This document shows positions 52,306 through 62,100 of a stretch of DNA of 64,000 bases, piece by piece (position 1 is the first letter of the stretch; each line of letters begins with the position of its first letter). Source of the DNA: Streptoalloteichus hindustanus (GTDB lineage: Bacteria; Actinomycetota; Actinomycetes; Mycobacteriales; Pseudonocardiaceae); contig NZ_FQVN01000016.1 in assembly GCF_900129375.1 (NCBI RefSeq), positions 1 through 64,000 on the forward strand, given 5' to 3'. Below the pieces are notes generated by a model. The model did not search any database, was not told the origin of the DNA, and saw only the letters and a program-made list of their open reading frames with translations. The position numbers and the translations under genes are program-made.

Positions 52306-55080
52306 TCAGGCCACGCCCGGGTCGGACGTCTGCGGGCCGGCGGCCCGCACGTCGTCGATCCGGTAGCGCTCCGCCGCCTCGGCCACCCGGGAGCGGTCGA
52401 CCTCGCCGCGCCGGGCCAGGGCGGCCAGCGTGGCGACGGTGATCGACTCGGCGTCCACCAGGAAGTGGCGCCGGGCCGCCGGCCGGGTGTCGGAGAAGCC
52501 AAACCCGTCGGTGCCCAGGGTGACCATGTCGGTCGGCACGTACGGCCGGATCAGGTCCGGCACCGCGCGCATCCAGTCGGAGACGGCCACGACCGGGCCG
52601 TGCGACTCGGCCAGCACGCGGGTCACGTACGGCACGCGCTGCTCCGCCCGCGGGTGCAGCAGGTTGTGCCGGTCGCACTCGACCGCCTCGCGGCGCAGCT
52701 CGCCCCACGAGGTCGCCGACCACAGGTCGGCCTGGACGCCCCACTCCTCGGCCAGCATCTGCTGCGCCTTGACCGCCCACGGCATGGCCACACCCGAGGC
52801 CAGCAGCTGCGCGCGCGGCCCAGAGCCCTCCGCCGGCCGGAACCGGTAGAGGCCCCGCAGCAGGCCCTCGACGTCGAGGCCCTCCGGCTCCGCCGGCTGC
52901 TGGTACGGCTCGTTGTAGATCGTGAGGTAGTAGAAGACGTCCTCGGCGTTCTCGCCGAACATCCGGCGCAGACCGTCCTTGACGATGTGCGCCACCTCGT
53001 AGGCCCACGCCGGGTCGTAGGACACCACGGCCGGGTTGGTGTGGGCCAGCAGCAGCGAGTGGCCGTCGTTGTGCTGGAGGCCCTCGCCGGTCAGCGTCGT
53101 GCGGCCGGCGGTGGCGCCCAGCACGAACCCGCGCGCCATCTGGTCGGCCGCGGCCCACAGGCCGTCACCGGTCCGCTGGAACCCGAACATCGAGTAGAAG
53201 ATGTAGATCGGGATCATCGGCTCGCCGTGCGTGGCGTAGGCCGTGCCGGCGGCGGTGAACGACGCGGTCGAGCCCGCCTCGTTGATGCCCTCGTGCAGGA
53301 TCTGGCCGCGCTCGCTCTCCTTGTAGGCGAGCATGAGCTTGGCGTCCACCGACGTGTAGAGCTGCCCGTGCGGGTTGTAGATCTTCTGCGTCGGGAACAT
53401 CGAGTCCATGCCGAAGGTCCTGGCCTCGTCCGGGATGATCGGCACGAACCGCGGGCCGATCTCCGAGTCCTTGGCCAGGTCCTTGAGCAGCCGGACGAAC
53501 GCCATCGTCGTGGCGACCTCCTGCTTGCCCGACCCGCGGCGGATCACGTCGTAGACCTTGTCGCCGGGCAGCACCAGCGGCTTGGCCTTGGCCCGCCGCT
53601 CCGGCAGGTAGCCGCCGAGCTGGCGCCGCCGCTCCTGCAGGTACTGGACCTCCGGCGCGTCCGGCCCCGGGTTGAAGTACGGCGGGCGGTACGGGTCGCG
53701 CTCCAGCTCCGCGTCGGAGATCGGGATGCGCAGCGTGTCCCGGAACTTCTTGAGGTCGTCCAGGGTGAACTTCTTCATCTGGTGCGTGGCGTTGCGGGCC
53801 TCGAAGGTCGGGCCCAGGCCGTAGCCCTTGATGGTCTTGGCCAGGATGACCGTCGGCTGGCCCACGTGCTCGCTGGCCGCCTTGTACGCCGCGTAGACCT
53901 TGCGGTAGTCGTGCCCGCCCCGCTTGAGGTTCCAGATGTCCTGGTCGCTCATCTGCGCCACGAGCTCCTTGGTCCGCGGGTCGCGGCCGAAGAAGTGCTC
54001 GCGGACGTAGGCGCCGTCGTTGGCCTTGTAGGTCTGGTAGTCACCGTCGGGGGTGACGTTCATCAGGTTGACCAGGGCGCCGTCGCGGTCGCCGTGCAGC
54101 AGCGAGTCCCACTCGCGGCCCCAGATCACCTTGATGACGTTCCAGCCCGCGCCGCGGAAGAACGCCTCCAGCTCCTGGATGATCTTGCTGTTGCCGCGGA
54201 CCGGGCCGTCCAGCCGCTGCAGGTTGCAGTTCACCACGAAGGTCAGGTTGTCCAGGCCCTCGTTGGCCGCGACGTGCACCAGGCCGCGCGACTCCGGCTC
54301 GTCCATCTCGCCGTCGCCGAGGAAGGCCCACACCCGCTGCTGCGAGGTGTCCTTGATGCCGCGGTCGTGCAGGTACCGGTTGAACCGGGCCTGGTAGATC
54401 GCGTTCATCGGGCCGAGGCCCATCGAGACGGTCGGGAACTCCCAGAAGTCCGGCATCAGCCGGGGGTGCGGGTAGGACGGCAGACCGCCGCCAGGACCGG
54501 CGTGCGAGTACTCCTGGCGGAAGCCGTCGAGCTGCTCGGCGCTGAGCCGGCCCTCCAGGAACGCCCTGGCGTAGACGCCGGGGGAGGCGTGGCCCTGGAC
54601 GAAGATCTGGTCACCGCCGCCGGGGTGGTTCTTGCCCCGGAAGAACCAGTTGAAACCGACCTCGTACAACGACGCCGAGGAGGCGTAGGTCGAGATGTGA
54701 CCACCGACACCCACGCCGGGGCGCTGCGCCCGGTGGACCGTCATCGCGGCGTTCCACCGGATCCACGCCCGGTAGCGGCGCTCGGTCTCCTCGTCGCCGG
54801 GGAACCAGGGCTCCTGCTCGGTGGGGATGGTGTTGACGTAGTCGGTGCTGGTCAGCGAGGGGACACCGACCCGGTTCTCCCTGGCGCGCTCCAGCAACCG
54901 GAGCATCAGGTAACGGGCGCGCTGCTGGCCGGAACCCTCCAGCATCGCGTCGAAGGACTCCAGCCACTCGGCCGTCTCCTCCGGGTCGATGTCCGGGAGG
55001 TGGGCGGCCAGTCCGTCGCGGATGACGCGCACCCGCTCCGGGGTGCCCGCGCTACCGGCGCCGTTGTTCTGCGGGGCCAA
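52306..55080 (-). CDS. aceE: Pyruvate dehydrogenase E1 component, homodimeric
   Basis: A 924-residue thiamine diphosphate enzyme that decarboxylates pyruvate for the pyruvate dehydrogenase complex. The N-terminal catalytic half shows the thiamine-binding [14 protein letters not shown]...[17 protein letters not shown], and [19 protein letters not shown] earlier. The C-terminal transketolase regions are complete. The start is TTG at 55080 with GAGGAGA upstream. Divergent from the DUF3052 and ahpE genes, the same neighbourhood as Rv2241-Rv2238c. Confidence 0.96.
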   Translation of the reverse strand: MAPQNNGAGSAGTPERVRVIRDGLAAHLPDIDPEETAEWLESFDAMLEGSGQQRARYLMLRLLERARENRVGVPSLTSTDYVNTIPTEQEPWFPGDEETERRYRAWIRWNAAMTVHRAQRPGVGVGGHISTYASSASLYEVGFNWFFRGKNHPGGGDQIFVQGHASPGVYARAFLEGRLSAEQLDGFRQEYSHAGPGGGLPSYPHPRLMPDFWEFPTVSMGLGPMNAIYQARFNRYLHDRGIKDTSQQRVWAFLGDGEMDEPESRGLVHVAANEGLDNLTFVVNCNLQRLDGPVRGNSKIIQELEAFFRGAGWNVIKVIWGREWDSLLHGDRDGALVNLMNVTPDGDYQTYKANDGAYVREHFFGRDPRTKELVAQMSDQDIWNLKRGGHDYRKVYAAYKAASEHVGQPTVILAKTIKGYGLGPTFEARNATHQMKKFTLDDLKKFRDTLRIPISDAELERDPYRPPYFNPGPDAPEVQYLQERRRQLGGYLPERRAKAKPLVLPGDKVYDVIRRGSGKQEVATTMAFVRLLKDLAKDSEIGPRFVPIIPDEARTFGMDSMFPTQKIYNPHGQLYTSVDAKLMLAYKESERGQILHEGINEAGSTASFTAAGTAYATHGEPMIPIYIFYSMFGFQRTGDGLWAAADQMARGFVLGATAGRTTLTGEGLQHNDGHSLLLAHTNPAVVSYDPAWAYEVAHIVKDGLRRMFGENAEDVFYYLTIYNEPYQQPAEPEGLDVEGLLRGLYRFRPAEGSGPRAQLLASGVAMPWAVKAQQMLAEEWGVQADLWSATSWGELRREAVECDRHNLLHPRAEQRVPYVTRVLAESHGPVVAVSDWMRAVPDLIRPYVPTDMVTLGTDGFGFSDTRPAARRHFLVDAESITVATLAALARRGEVDRSRVAEAAERYRIDDVRAAGPQTSDPGVA

Positions 55081-55401
55081 GGGTTCTCCTCGCCTGCGTC
55101 GTCGACTTGTGCACGGATAGGCAGGTGCCCATCCGGTCCATCATCCCTCTTATCGCGCGCGCGTAGCGAGCGGGTGCGACGTTACTCGCGGGTAACTGCC
55201 AATCGGCCGATCGAGGGTGATCGACTCGCTTCGCCGTGCTCCTGGGCAAACCCGTCCGGCGTGTCCCGGGCTGAGCGGTTGCGCAGGTGGCCACTGCCAG
55301 TGTTCGCTAACCGCGACCGATTTCGACCGACAGGTGCGGCGGCCACCTGCCCCACGGGTAGCGGTGCCGCCGCACTGGCGCACTAGGAGGAGTGAGAAGG
55401 C
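55081..55401. other. Divergent promoter region of aceE and the DUF3052 gene
   Basis: No gene is visible in 321 bases. It contains an alternating CGCGCGCG tract next to GATAAG (about 55150-55162), which could be the aceE -10 region on the minus strand. A CGACCGATTTCGACCGAC direct repeat (about 55314-55331) lies on the DUF3052 side. Confidence 0.45.
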
Positions 55402-55836
55402 GTGGTCGCCGCGGGAGACGCCGGCAAGATCGGTGTCGCCGAGAAGCTCGGCATCGAGCCTGACATGGTGGTCCAGGAGCTCGGCTGGGACGAGGACGTC
55501 GACGACGAGGTCCGAGCCGCCATCGAGGAACGGTGCGGGAGCGAGCTCCTCGACGAGGACGCCCAGGACGTGATGGACGTCGTCCTGCTGTGGTGGCGGG
55601 AGGGCGACGGCGACCTGGCCGACGACCTGGTCGACGCGATCGGCCCGCTCGCGGACGAGGGCGTGGTCTGGGTGCTCACCCCCAAGACCGGTCGACCGGG
55701 CTACGTCGAGCCCAGCGACATCGCCGAGGCGGCCAAGACCGCCGGCCTGTCGTCGACCTCCGCCGTCTCGGTGTCCGACGACTGGTCGGGGACCCGGCTG
55801 GTCGGGGCGAAGGCGAAGCCGAAGTCCAAGCGCTGA
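55402..55836 (+). CDS. DUF3052 protein
   Basis: A 144-residue acidic protein with a lysine-rich tail. The conserved DUF3052 sequence includes AEKLGIEPDMVVQELGWDEDVDD and VMDVVLLWWREGDGDLADDLVDA. The family is actinobacterial, small and of unknown function; it keeps its place next to ahpE and aceE. The GTG has AGGAGGAG upstream. Confidence 0.9.
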   Translation: MVAAGDAGKIGVAEKLGIEPDMVVQELGWDEDVDDEVRAAIEERCGSELLDEDAQDVMDVVLLWWREGDGDLADDLVDAIGPLADEGVVWVLTPKTGRPGYVEPSDIAEAAKTAGLSSTSAVSVSDDWSGTRLVGAKAKPKSKR

Positions 55837-55941
55837 GACGCGGACCGACCGGCCGACCGTGCCGGACCGGGCCAGCCTCTAGGCTGGCCGGTGTCAGCCG
55901 TGGGACCAGCCCAGCCACGAGACCAAGAGGAGAGTGCTTCC

Positions 55942-56406
55942 ATGCCGATCGAGGTCGGTGCCGAGGCCCCGGACTTCACGCTCCCGGACTTCAACAAGGA
56001 GCAGGTCACCCTGTCCTCCTTCCGGGGCGAGAAGAACGTGCTGCTCGTGTTCTACCCGTTCGCGTTCAGCGGGATCTGCCAGGGCGAGCTCTGCCAGGTC
56101 CGGGACGAGATCGCCGAGTTCCAGAACGACGACGTGCAGGTGATCGGCGTGTCCGTGGACACCCCGTTCAGCCTCAAGGCGTGGGCCGAGCAGCAGGGCT
56201 ACGCGTTCCCGCTGCTGTCGGACTTCTGGCCGCACGGTGAGGTCGCCAAGGCCTACGGCGTGTTCAACGACAAGGCCGGCATGGCCAACCGGGGCACCTT
56301 CCTGCTGGACAAGCAGGGCGTCGTCCGGTTCGCCGAGGTGAACCAGCCGGGCGAGGCCCGCGACCAGAGCGCCTGGAAGAAGGCGATCGCGTCGCTGTCG
56401 GCCTGA
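55942..56406 (+). CDS. ahpE: Peroxiredoxin AhpE
   Basis: A 154-residue thiol peroxidase. The peroxidatic site is FYPFAFSGIC with Cys46, preceded by Pro39 and Ser43 in the PxxxS/TxxC pattern. A second Cys51 lies five residues on; the M. tuberculosis AhpE, as I recall it, is a one-Cys enzyme with a non-Cys residue there. It reduces peroxides using mycothiol/mycoredoxin in mycobacteria. The ATG follows AAGAGGAGAG. A strong terminator follows before tRNA-Val. Confidence 0.94.
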   Translation: MPIEVGAEAPDFTLPDFNKEQVTLSSFRGEKNVLLVFYPFAFSGICQGELCQVRDEIAEFQNDDVQVIGVSVDTPFSLKAWAEQQGYAFPLLSDFWPHGEVAKAYGVFNDKAGMANRGTFLLDKQGVVRFAEVNQPGEARDQSAWKKAIASLSA

Positions 56407-56416
56407 CGGCTTCCCG

Positions 56417-56450
56417 ACGGGGGCCGGTGGTCACCACCACCGGCCCCCGT
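56417..56450 (+). terminator. Terminator of ahpE
   Basis: Perfect 15-bp arms ACGGGGGCCGGTGGT/ACCACCGGCCCCCGT with a 4-base loop end six bases before the tRNA. Confidence 0.92.
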
Positions 56451-56455
56451 CGCCC

Positions 56456-56527
56456 GGGCGCATAGCTCAGCGGGAGAGCACTCGCCTTACAAGCGAGGGG
56501 TCGCAGGTTCGAACCCTGCTGCGCCCA
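56456..56527 (+). tRNA. tRNA-Val (anticodon TAC)
   Basis: A 72-nt cloverleaf: acceptor GGGCGCA/TGCGCCC with discriminator A, anticodon arm CTCGC-CTTACAA-GCGAG giving TAC, and T arm GCAGG-TTCGAAC-CCTGC. CCA is not encoded. The accessory defence region begins beyond its 3' end. Confidence 0.96.
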
Positions 56528-56579
56528 CGTCCTCGGGGGACGTGTGTCCGCCGAAAGCGCGGACCGGGTCGTCCGTCCT

Positions 56580-56735
56580 TCATTGGGGGGCCGAGCCCCC
56601 AAACCCCCACGGTGCGCGCTCCTCCCGACCCAGCAGCGCATTTCGCACTTCACCAGCGACCTGCCGGGCCGCACCCTTCGTCAAGATCTGCGGAAGAGGT
56701 GTCCCGCCAGGCCTGCGGTTCTTGCTGTCGGCCAT
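56580..56735 (-). CDS. Doubtful 51-residue open frame
   Basis: MADSKNRRPGGTPLPQILTK and a further 31 residues, basic, ending in APQ inside the tRNA terminator hairpin. There is no good ribosome binding site (only GAAG close to the ATG); an upstream GTG at 56780 is also possible. It would follow the Shedu-like gene on the same strand. No family recognised; it may be non-coding or a remnant. Confidence 0.22.
   Translation of the reverse strand: MADSKNRRPGGTPLPQILTKGAARQVAGEVRNALLGREERAPWGFGGSAPQ
56583..56602 (+). terminator. Terminator after tRNA-Val
   Basis: TTGGGGG/CCCCCAA, 7-bp arms, 6-base loop, 56 bases after the tRNA. Confidence 0.6.
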
Positions 56736-56861
56736 GTCTTCGCTCTGCTGAACCTTAGTGTTTGTCTCTGAATGAACCACGGCTCCTGCCGGTCTGTTTC
56801 CTTCGGAATGCGAGCGACGGGATTCAGATCTGGTCTTTCAGTAGGTTGCTGAGGTCTTGGA

Positions 56862-58067
56862 TCATGTAACGTCCTCGTCTAGCGCGAGAGTTCGCTCGGC
56901 TGCATCGATCAGCTCCTGATAGGTGATTACCTCAACTCTGTTCAGAGCGGCGTTGTAGGTTCGGAGCGCGTCCGCGATCTCGTCTGCCCTGTACTCCGGG
57001 TTGACGAATTTGGGGTGGCCGATCAGTACGGTCGCGAAGGTGCGTCGGCACTCGATGCCGTGATCGGTGAGGATCGCAGGGCGGTGCTCGTCCAACGACC
57101 GCAGGTAGTTAGCTGCCTGAGAAACCGCTCGATGTACGTCGGCCCCGACCGCGCAGTGGGAGCGAATCCGCTCCACCAGATGGGGCACTTTTGCCCTCTT
57201 CAGCTCGACCACATGCAGCGAACCGTCGCCACGCAGGAGAGGTATATCGATCTCGTCGACTGTGGTGAGACGTCGTCGAGAAAGCTCTTTAACGTAACGT
57301 CCGCCAAAAATCCAGCTTTGTTGCTGGAGCTCTTTATGGATATCGCTTTCGCTGGCTTCTGGGTCTTCGACGACTGTTCTTAGCTGATCGAGCGCCGCTC
57401 TCCTCCGTCTCCGCTGAACCGCAGTAGCAATGAGTTCCGCGCCCGGTATGTCTGCAATCTCTTCGGCGAGATCGAGAAAGTTCGATTGGTCTTCGGGTTC
57501 ATTGAGGACGAGTTGTACGCGCCGGAACCAGGTGAGGTAGTGTCGTTCCTGCCAGCGAATCTTAACTCCGCCATGTGAATCTTCGCCAACGGACCAACGT
57601 TCCATCATGTTGGCTACCTTGCTGAGCCACTGTTGTGCGTCCCGTGCGCTTGCGTCTGGTTGATCCTTGAGAAACTCTGTGAGCAGCTCGCTGGAGCGAC
57701 GCAGTCCGACCTCAAGGAGCATGCGCGTGAACTTCTCTTCGGACTGCCTCCTCTCGGGAACATATCTCGTCTCCAAGAGGGCCAGAGGGATCTCTCCGGC
57801 GGCGTACTCGGCGAAGTCGGTCAGTCGGCCGCTGATGTTTCCGTGCTCCCGACTGGAAGCGGCTCGTGAAGCGTTTAGCAGGTGGTTGACAAGGTGCTTT
57901 CCTCGCTGGTATCGGCGGCCGCTCGAGCCCGTTTCATCCGTAATGAAGTTGATTGCCTTATCAATATGATCGCGGACCTCGGCTGTGCTTGCCAACTCGC
58001 GCGTCTCTTGGAGCAGCTTCAGGAGAGTGAAGCCTGTTCGGTACCCCATGGGGCGAGTGTCCCACAT
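56862..58067 (-). CDS. Shedu-like antiphage nuclease (DUF4263)
   Basis: 401 residues. The C-terminal third has the PD-(D/E)xK pattern of Shedu SduA: an opening helix (LQQQSWIFGGRYVKELSRRR), the acidic DEID at 271-274, and VVELKRAKVPH with Glu288 and Lys290. A later QAANYLRSLDEHRP stretch is also typical. Residues 1-250 are helical without a known motif, as in Shedu proteins with variable N-termini. In the family this one-gene system nicks DNA to stop phage. Codon use is less GC-biased than in neighbours (AGT, ATT, GTT common), which indicates transfer. It is divergent from a small gene with only 20 bases between the starts. Confidence 0.8.
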   Translation of the reverse strand: MWDTRPMGYRTGFTLLKLLQETRELASTAEVRDHIDKAINFITDETGSSGRRYQRGKHLVNHLLNASRAASSREHGNISGRLTDFAEYAAGEIPLALLETRYVPERRQSEEKFTRMLLEVGLRRSSELLTEFLKDQPDASARDAQQWLSKVANMMERWSVGEDSHGGVKIRWQERHYLTWFRRVQLVLNEPEDQSNFLDLAEEIADIPGAELIATAVQRRRRRAALDQLRTVVEDPEASESDIHKELQQQSWIFGGRYVKELSRRRLTTVDEIDIPLLRGDGSLHVVELKRAKVPHLVERIRSHCAVGADVHRAVSQAANYLRSLDEHRPAILTDHGIECRRTFATVLIGHPKFVNPEYRADEIADALRTYNAALNRVEVITYQELIDAAERTLALDEDVT

Positions 58068-58075
58068 CCGAAGGT

Positions 58076-58081
58076 TAGGCT
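58076..58081 (+). promoter_or_regulatory. -10-like element between divergent starts
   Basis: TAGGCT ends six bases before the ATG at 58088, suggesting a leaderless message. The Shedu-like gene starts 20 bases away on the other strand, so the two promoters must overlap the opposite coding region. Confidence 0.35.
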
Positions 58082-58087
58082 GTGGGC

Positions 58088-58429
58088 ATGTCTTCGAACG
58101 TTGGGTCAGAGTTGCGTCAACTGCTGACTGAAATGAGTGGTCACCGCATTGCTGATCGTGACTACGTTGCTTATTTCGTCAATGAGTGCGGAGAGCGGAT
58201 GATCTTCGTGCGGGAGCCGGGGAAGCAGCACGGAGTCTTCCTGCACTCCGATCTAGACTGGGAACCAAAGCTGGTGGAAGGGCCCCCGACGGCCGGAGCG
58301 AACGCTCAGGAGGTTCCCCCAACGGTGCGGCAGTTTCTTGGAGATGTTCCGGTGCTCGGTGATGTCATTCTCAATCAACCAGAAGCGTTGTGGCTCAAAG
58401 CTTGCCTTGCCGCAAGTGAGAGGTGGTGA
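58088..58429 (+). CDS. Unknown small protein divergent from the Shedu-like gene
   Basis: 113 residues starting MSSNVGSELRQLLTEMSGHR, soluble and slightly acidic, with no motif that I recognise. Codon use matches the Shedu-like gene, not the high-GC neighbours, so the two probably arrived together. It ends about 30 bases from the truncated jetD, with which it is convergent. It could be a regulator, immunity partner or passenger; the sequence does not decide this. Confidence 0.65.
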   Translation: MSSNVGSELRQLLTEMSGHRIADRDYVAYFVNECGERMIFVREPGKQHGVFLHSDLDWEPKLVEGPPTAGANAQEVPPTVRQFLGDVPVLGDVILNQPEALWLKACLAASERW

Positions 58430-58458
58430 GGTTCCGGAGTGTCAAGCCTGAAGGGACT

Positions 58459-59166
58459 TCAATGCCTGGAGGCTGACGCAGATGGAGTGACTGGCGAGGG
58501 CTGGTCGGTGACGCCGCAGTGGGTCCAGAGGTGGAGGCGGTCGGTGGTGGACTGGGGGTGGGGGAGGCCGTGGGCGAGGGCGGCGGCTCGGAGGACCTCG
58601 CGGTGGAGGGCCTGGCGGGCTGGTTCGTCGAGGGCCGCGACCTCGGGGAGGGCGGCCAGCTCGGAGCGGGAGATCGGGCGGGGCGGTGGGGTGGACGGGT
58701 CGAGGTGGAGGAGGGCGAGGACGGCGGCGGCCGGGGCGGCGAGGACGGCGAGGTCGGGCGGGAGGAGCTTGCCGTAGCGGTAGACGCCGTCGATCCACGG
58801 GGCGACCCAGTGTTCGTCGGCGAGGCCGTGGTTGGCCAGGGCGGCGCGGAGGAGTGCCTCGGTGCGGTGCCAGCGCTCGTCGCCGGGGCGGCCGACGGAG
58901 GCGGCGGCGACGGGTGTGCCGTGCACCTCGGCCAGGACCTGGTCGAGGTCGAGGCCGTGGGTGGCGAGTCGGTCGCGCAGGACTCGGAGGGAGATCGAGA
59001 TGCGGCCGGGGTGGCGCAGTGGGCGCCCGAGGAGGGCGCCCACCGCGTCCGCCGTGGCCTGGTCGGGGATCTCCAGGCGCAGCGCCGTCCGGTTCTCGGC
59101 GAGGGCGTCGCGGGCCAGTGCCCAGAGCCCGGCCAGTTCGGGCTGGGACGGCTTCACGGTGGTCAC
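58459..59166 (-). pseudogene. Truncated JetD-like (TIGR02679/DUF3323 N-terminal) protein
   Basis: 235 residues. The N-terminal part (LAGLWALARDALAENRTALRLEIPDQATADAVGALLGRP region, then SISLRVLRDRLATHGLDLDQVL) matches the Wadjet nuclease subunit family TIGR02679. The usual length is near 400, with a C-terminal DUF2399 Toprim-like nuclease domain. Here the frame stops right after LHLWTHCGVTDQPSPVTPSAS, and the last ten codons are already in lower-GC sequence, so the 3' half was lost at a junction near 58490. The GTG start overlaps the JetC stop (GTGA). Possibly a non-functional nuclease subunit, or a short protein with a new role. Confidence 0.75.
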
Positions 59167-62100
59167 AGGTCCTCGCGGTCCAGGCCGGCGCCGTCCCAGG
59201 TGGTGTGGGTGCAGGCGATGCCGCGTCCGGTCTTGGGACGCAGCACGTCGTAGATGTGCATGCGGGGGATCTTCGGGGAGACGCCCCAGCCGCTGGGCCA
59301 GGTGATGATCCAGTCCATGTCCAGGTCGACGAGCAGGCCGAGCAGCCGGGCGATGGTCGGGTCGTCGAGGCGCTCGAACGCCTCGTCCAGGAGCACGAGC
59401 CGCAGCGGGCCGGCCAGGCCGCCCTCGGGCGCGCCCTCGCCCGCCGGCGAGGCGCCCACGGCGTCGTAGAAGGACGCGGCGGCCGCGAACAGGGTCACGT
59501 AGGACACCAGGCGGGTCTCGCCGGAGGAGAGCTGGCGGAGTCGGCGGTCGCGGGGGCGGCCGTCGGGGCCGGTGTCGCGCACCCGGACGGTGAACGAGTA
59601 CCAGGAGCGGTAGTCCAGGGCGCGGGCCAGGATCTCGGCGTAGCCGGCGGAGTGGGCGTCCCGCTCGGCCTCGATCCGCTCGGTGAAGACCCGCCGCAGG
59701 GCGTCGTCCTGCTCGCTGGTGCGCTGGGCGAACGGCATCCGGACCAGGTCCAGGGCCTGCCGGGTGCCCTCGTCCAGGGCCGCCGACGGCCGCCACTCCA
59801 GCCGGACGTGCACGCCCTGGCTGGACCGGGCCCGCTCCAGGACGTCGTTCATCCGCCGGCACAGGTCCTCGGCGACCGCGATCTGGCCGCGCAGCCGCTC
59901 GGCGAGGTCGCGGATCAGGTAGGTCGCGAAGATCTCCTGGTAGCGCTCGCCCAGGTAGCCGCGCTGCTCGGCGAGCCGGGTGGCGACCCGGTGCGCGGCC
60001 TCGGCCACCGGCCGCGGCCCCTCCTCGCCGGTCACGGTCACGGTCAGCACGCCGGCGTACGTCTCGGCGGCGATGTCGTGCGTGCCGGCCAGCGCGGTCT
60101 GCAACGCCTGGAGCTTGGTGATCACCGTGCCCTCGCTGGCCACCCGCTGGTCGGGCGCGGCGGCCACCGCGGCCAGTGCGGCGTCGAGGTCGTCCAGCGG
60201 CGGACCGGCCAGGTCGGCGTCCTCGGATCCGGCTCCGGCTCCAGCCGGGTCCTGGGTCGAGTCGGTGTTCGCGTCCGTCGCGGTGGCCAGGCCGACCGCC
60301 GCCGCCCACACGCCCGGTGCGGTGAGCGTGGCCCGGAAGCCCTCCTCGGCGCGGAGCGCGTCGTCCTCGCGCCCGCCGAGCTGGCCGCGCCGGGTCTCCA
60401 GCAGCGTCTCGGCCTTGGTGACCTGCTCCCGCAGGCTCGCCACCCGCTCGCGCGCGGCGGGCAGGTCGCGGCGGAGCTGGCGGCGCTGCTCCTCCAGCGC
60501 GGCGAGCTGGTCGGCCACCTGCTGCGCCTCGCCGCCGACCGCCCCGGTGAGCTCGGTGAGCGCCGCGGCCTGTTCGGCGTACTCGACGCAGGCGCGGTCG
60601 GCGGCCGTCTCGGCCTCGATCCGGTCGGCCACCGCCGCGTGGTGGTGGTTCACCGCGTCGGTCAGGTCGGCGACGGTGCCGGCGCACCGCTCGACGAGCG
60701 TGTCGCGGAGCTGCTCGACGCTGTGCCGCGCCTGCTCGGCCGCGCGGTGCGCGCGCTCCAGCTCGGCGGTGTCCGCGGCGAGCCCGGCCTCGGCGGTGTC
60801 CCTGGCCAGCTCGCCGGAGGCCGCCGTCCACCGCCGCTCGGCCTCGCGGTGCTGCTCGCGCAGCGTGACCGAGCGGCGCTCGGCCTCCGCGGCGGCCTCC
60901 CGGGCGCTGGCCAGCGTGGCGTGCGCGGCGATCAGGTCGCCGTCGTCGGGGAAGGCGTCCAGGTGCCGCTGCCACGTGGTGGTGACCGCCCTGGCGTCCT
61001 CCATCTCGTGCTGGGCGGCGGCCAGCTCGCCGCGCAGCACGTCCAGCTCGTCCTCCAGCGCGGAGATCCGCCGCTGGCGGGCCGCCTCCCGCGCGCCGGC
61101 GCCGACGTACTCCGCGGCGTCCTTGCGCCAGGCCCCGGTGAGGACGCCGGCGCTCCACTGCCCGAGCGTGGAGACCGCCAGGCCGCCCGTGGGCTCGTCG
61201 GAGAGCGCGACCGCCGCGAGGACGCCCCGGACCACCTCGGCCGGCACCGGGCAGCCGGGCTCCGGCGCGGGCGTGAGCACGTCGGCCAGGCTCGGCCCGG
61301 CCACGGCGGGGGCGGTGACGGCGAGCAGGTCGGCCAGCTCGGGGTCGGCGACCTGGCCGTCGGCGGTGACCCAGGCGGTGAGCAGGCCGCTGGCCTGCAA
61401 CGCCGCCTCCAGCCCCGCCCGGCGCTCCTCGGCGAGCGAGTCGGCGAAGTCGACGAGCCGGTAGAACGGCGCGCCGGCGCCCGGGTCGCGCTCGGCGGTG
61501 GCGAACGGCGGACGGGCCGGCTCGGACTGCACGCCGCCCCGCAGGGCCCGCAGCTCGGCGTCCCGCTCGGCGATCGCCCCGCGCGCGGTGTTCACGGTCT
61601 GCTCCGCCGCCAACAGCTGCTGGGCGGCGATCCGCTGGTGCGGGGTCGCCCACTGCCGCACCGACTCGCGCGCGGAGCGGGAGGCGGTGCGGGTGGCGAC
61701 CAGCTCGTCGGCGGTCGGCAGGACCGGCCGGTCGGCCGCCGGCAGCTCGGCCAGCGGGCCGACGCCCAGCCAGCCGGCGCACTGCTCCAGCCACACCGCG
61801 GCGGCGTCGGCCAGCCGCTGGCCCGCCTGGTTGCGCCGGCCCGCGGCCTCGGTGGCGGCGATCTGCGCCTCGCGGGCGCCGCGGTGCAGCTCCTCGACCC
61901 GGGTCCGGTGCCGGTCCAGCTCGACGGCGCGGTGCCGCAGGGCGTCGGTGAGCGCGGCGCGCTGCCGCGCGGCGGCCACCGCCCGGCCGGCCTGGTCGGC
62001 CGCCGCGTCGAGGGCGGCCAGCAGGGCCGCGGCGTCGACGGCCGGCGGCATCCGCCGCTCGATGGGCAGCGGGTCGGCGTCGGCGTCCGGCTTGGCCCGC

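Larger units (their letters stand above)
56528..56861. other. Region between tRNA-Val and the Shedu-like gene
   Basis: It holds a tRNA terminator hairpin (56583-56602), a doubtful small open frame on the minus strand, and the transition to lower-GC DNA from about 56740. I found no repeated copy of the tRNA 3' end that would mark an attachment site. Confidence 0.5.

Noticed and set aside
56456-58500. Attachment-site duplication of the tRNA-Val 3' end
   Set aside because: I found no second copy of the tRNA 3' sequence or an integrase in the window, so integrase-mediated insertion is not shown.
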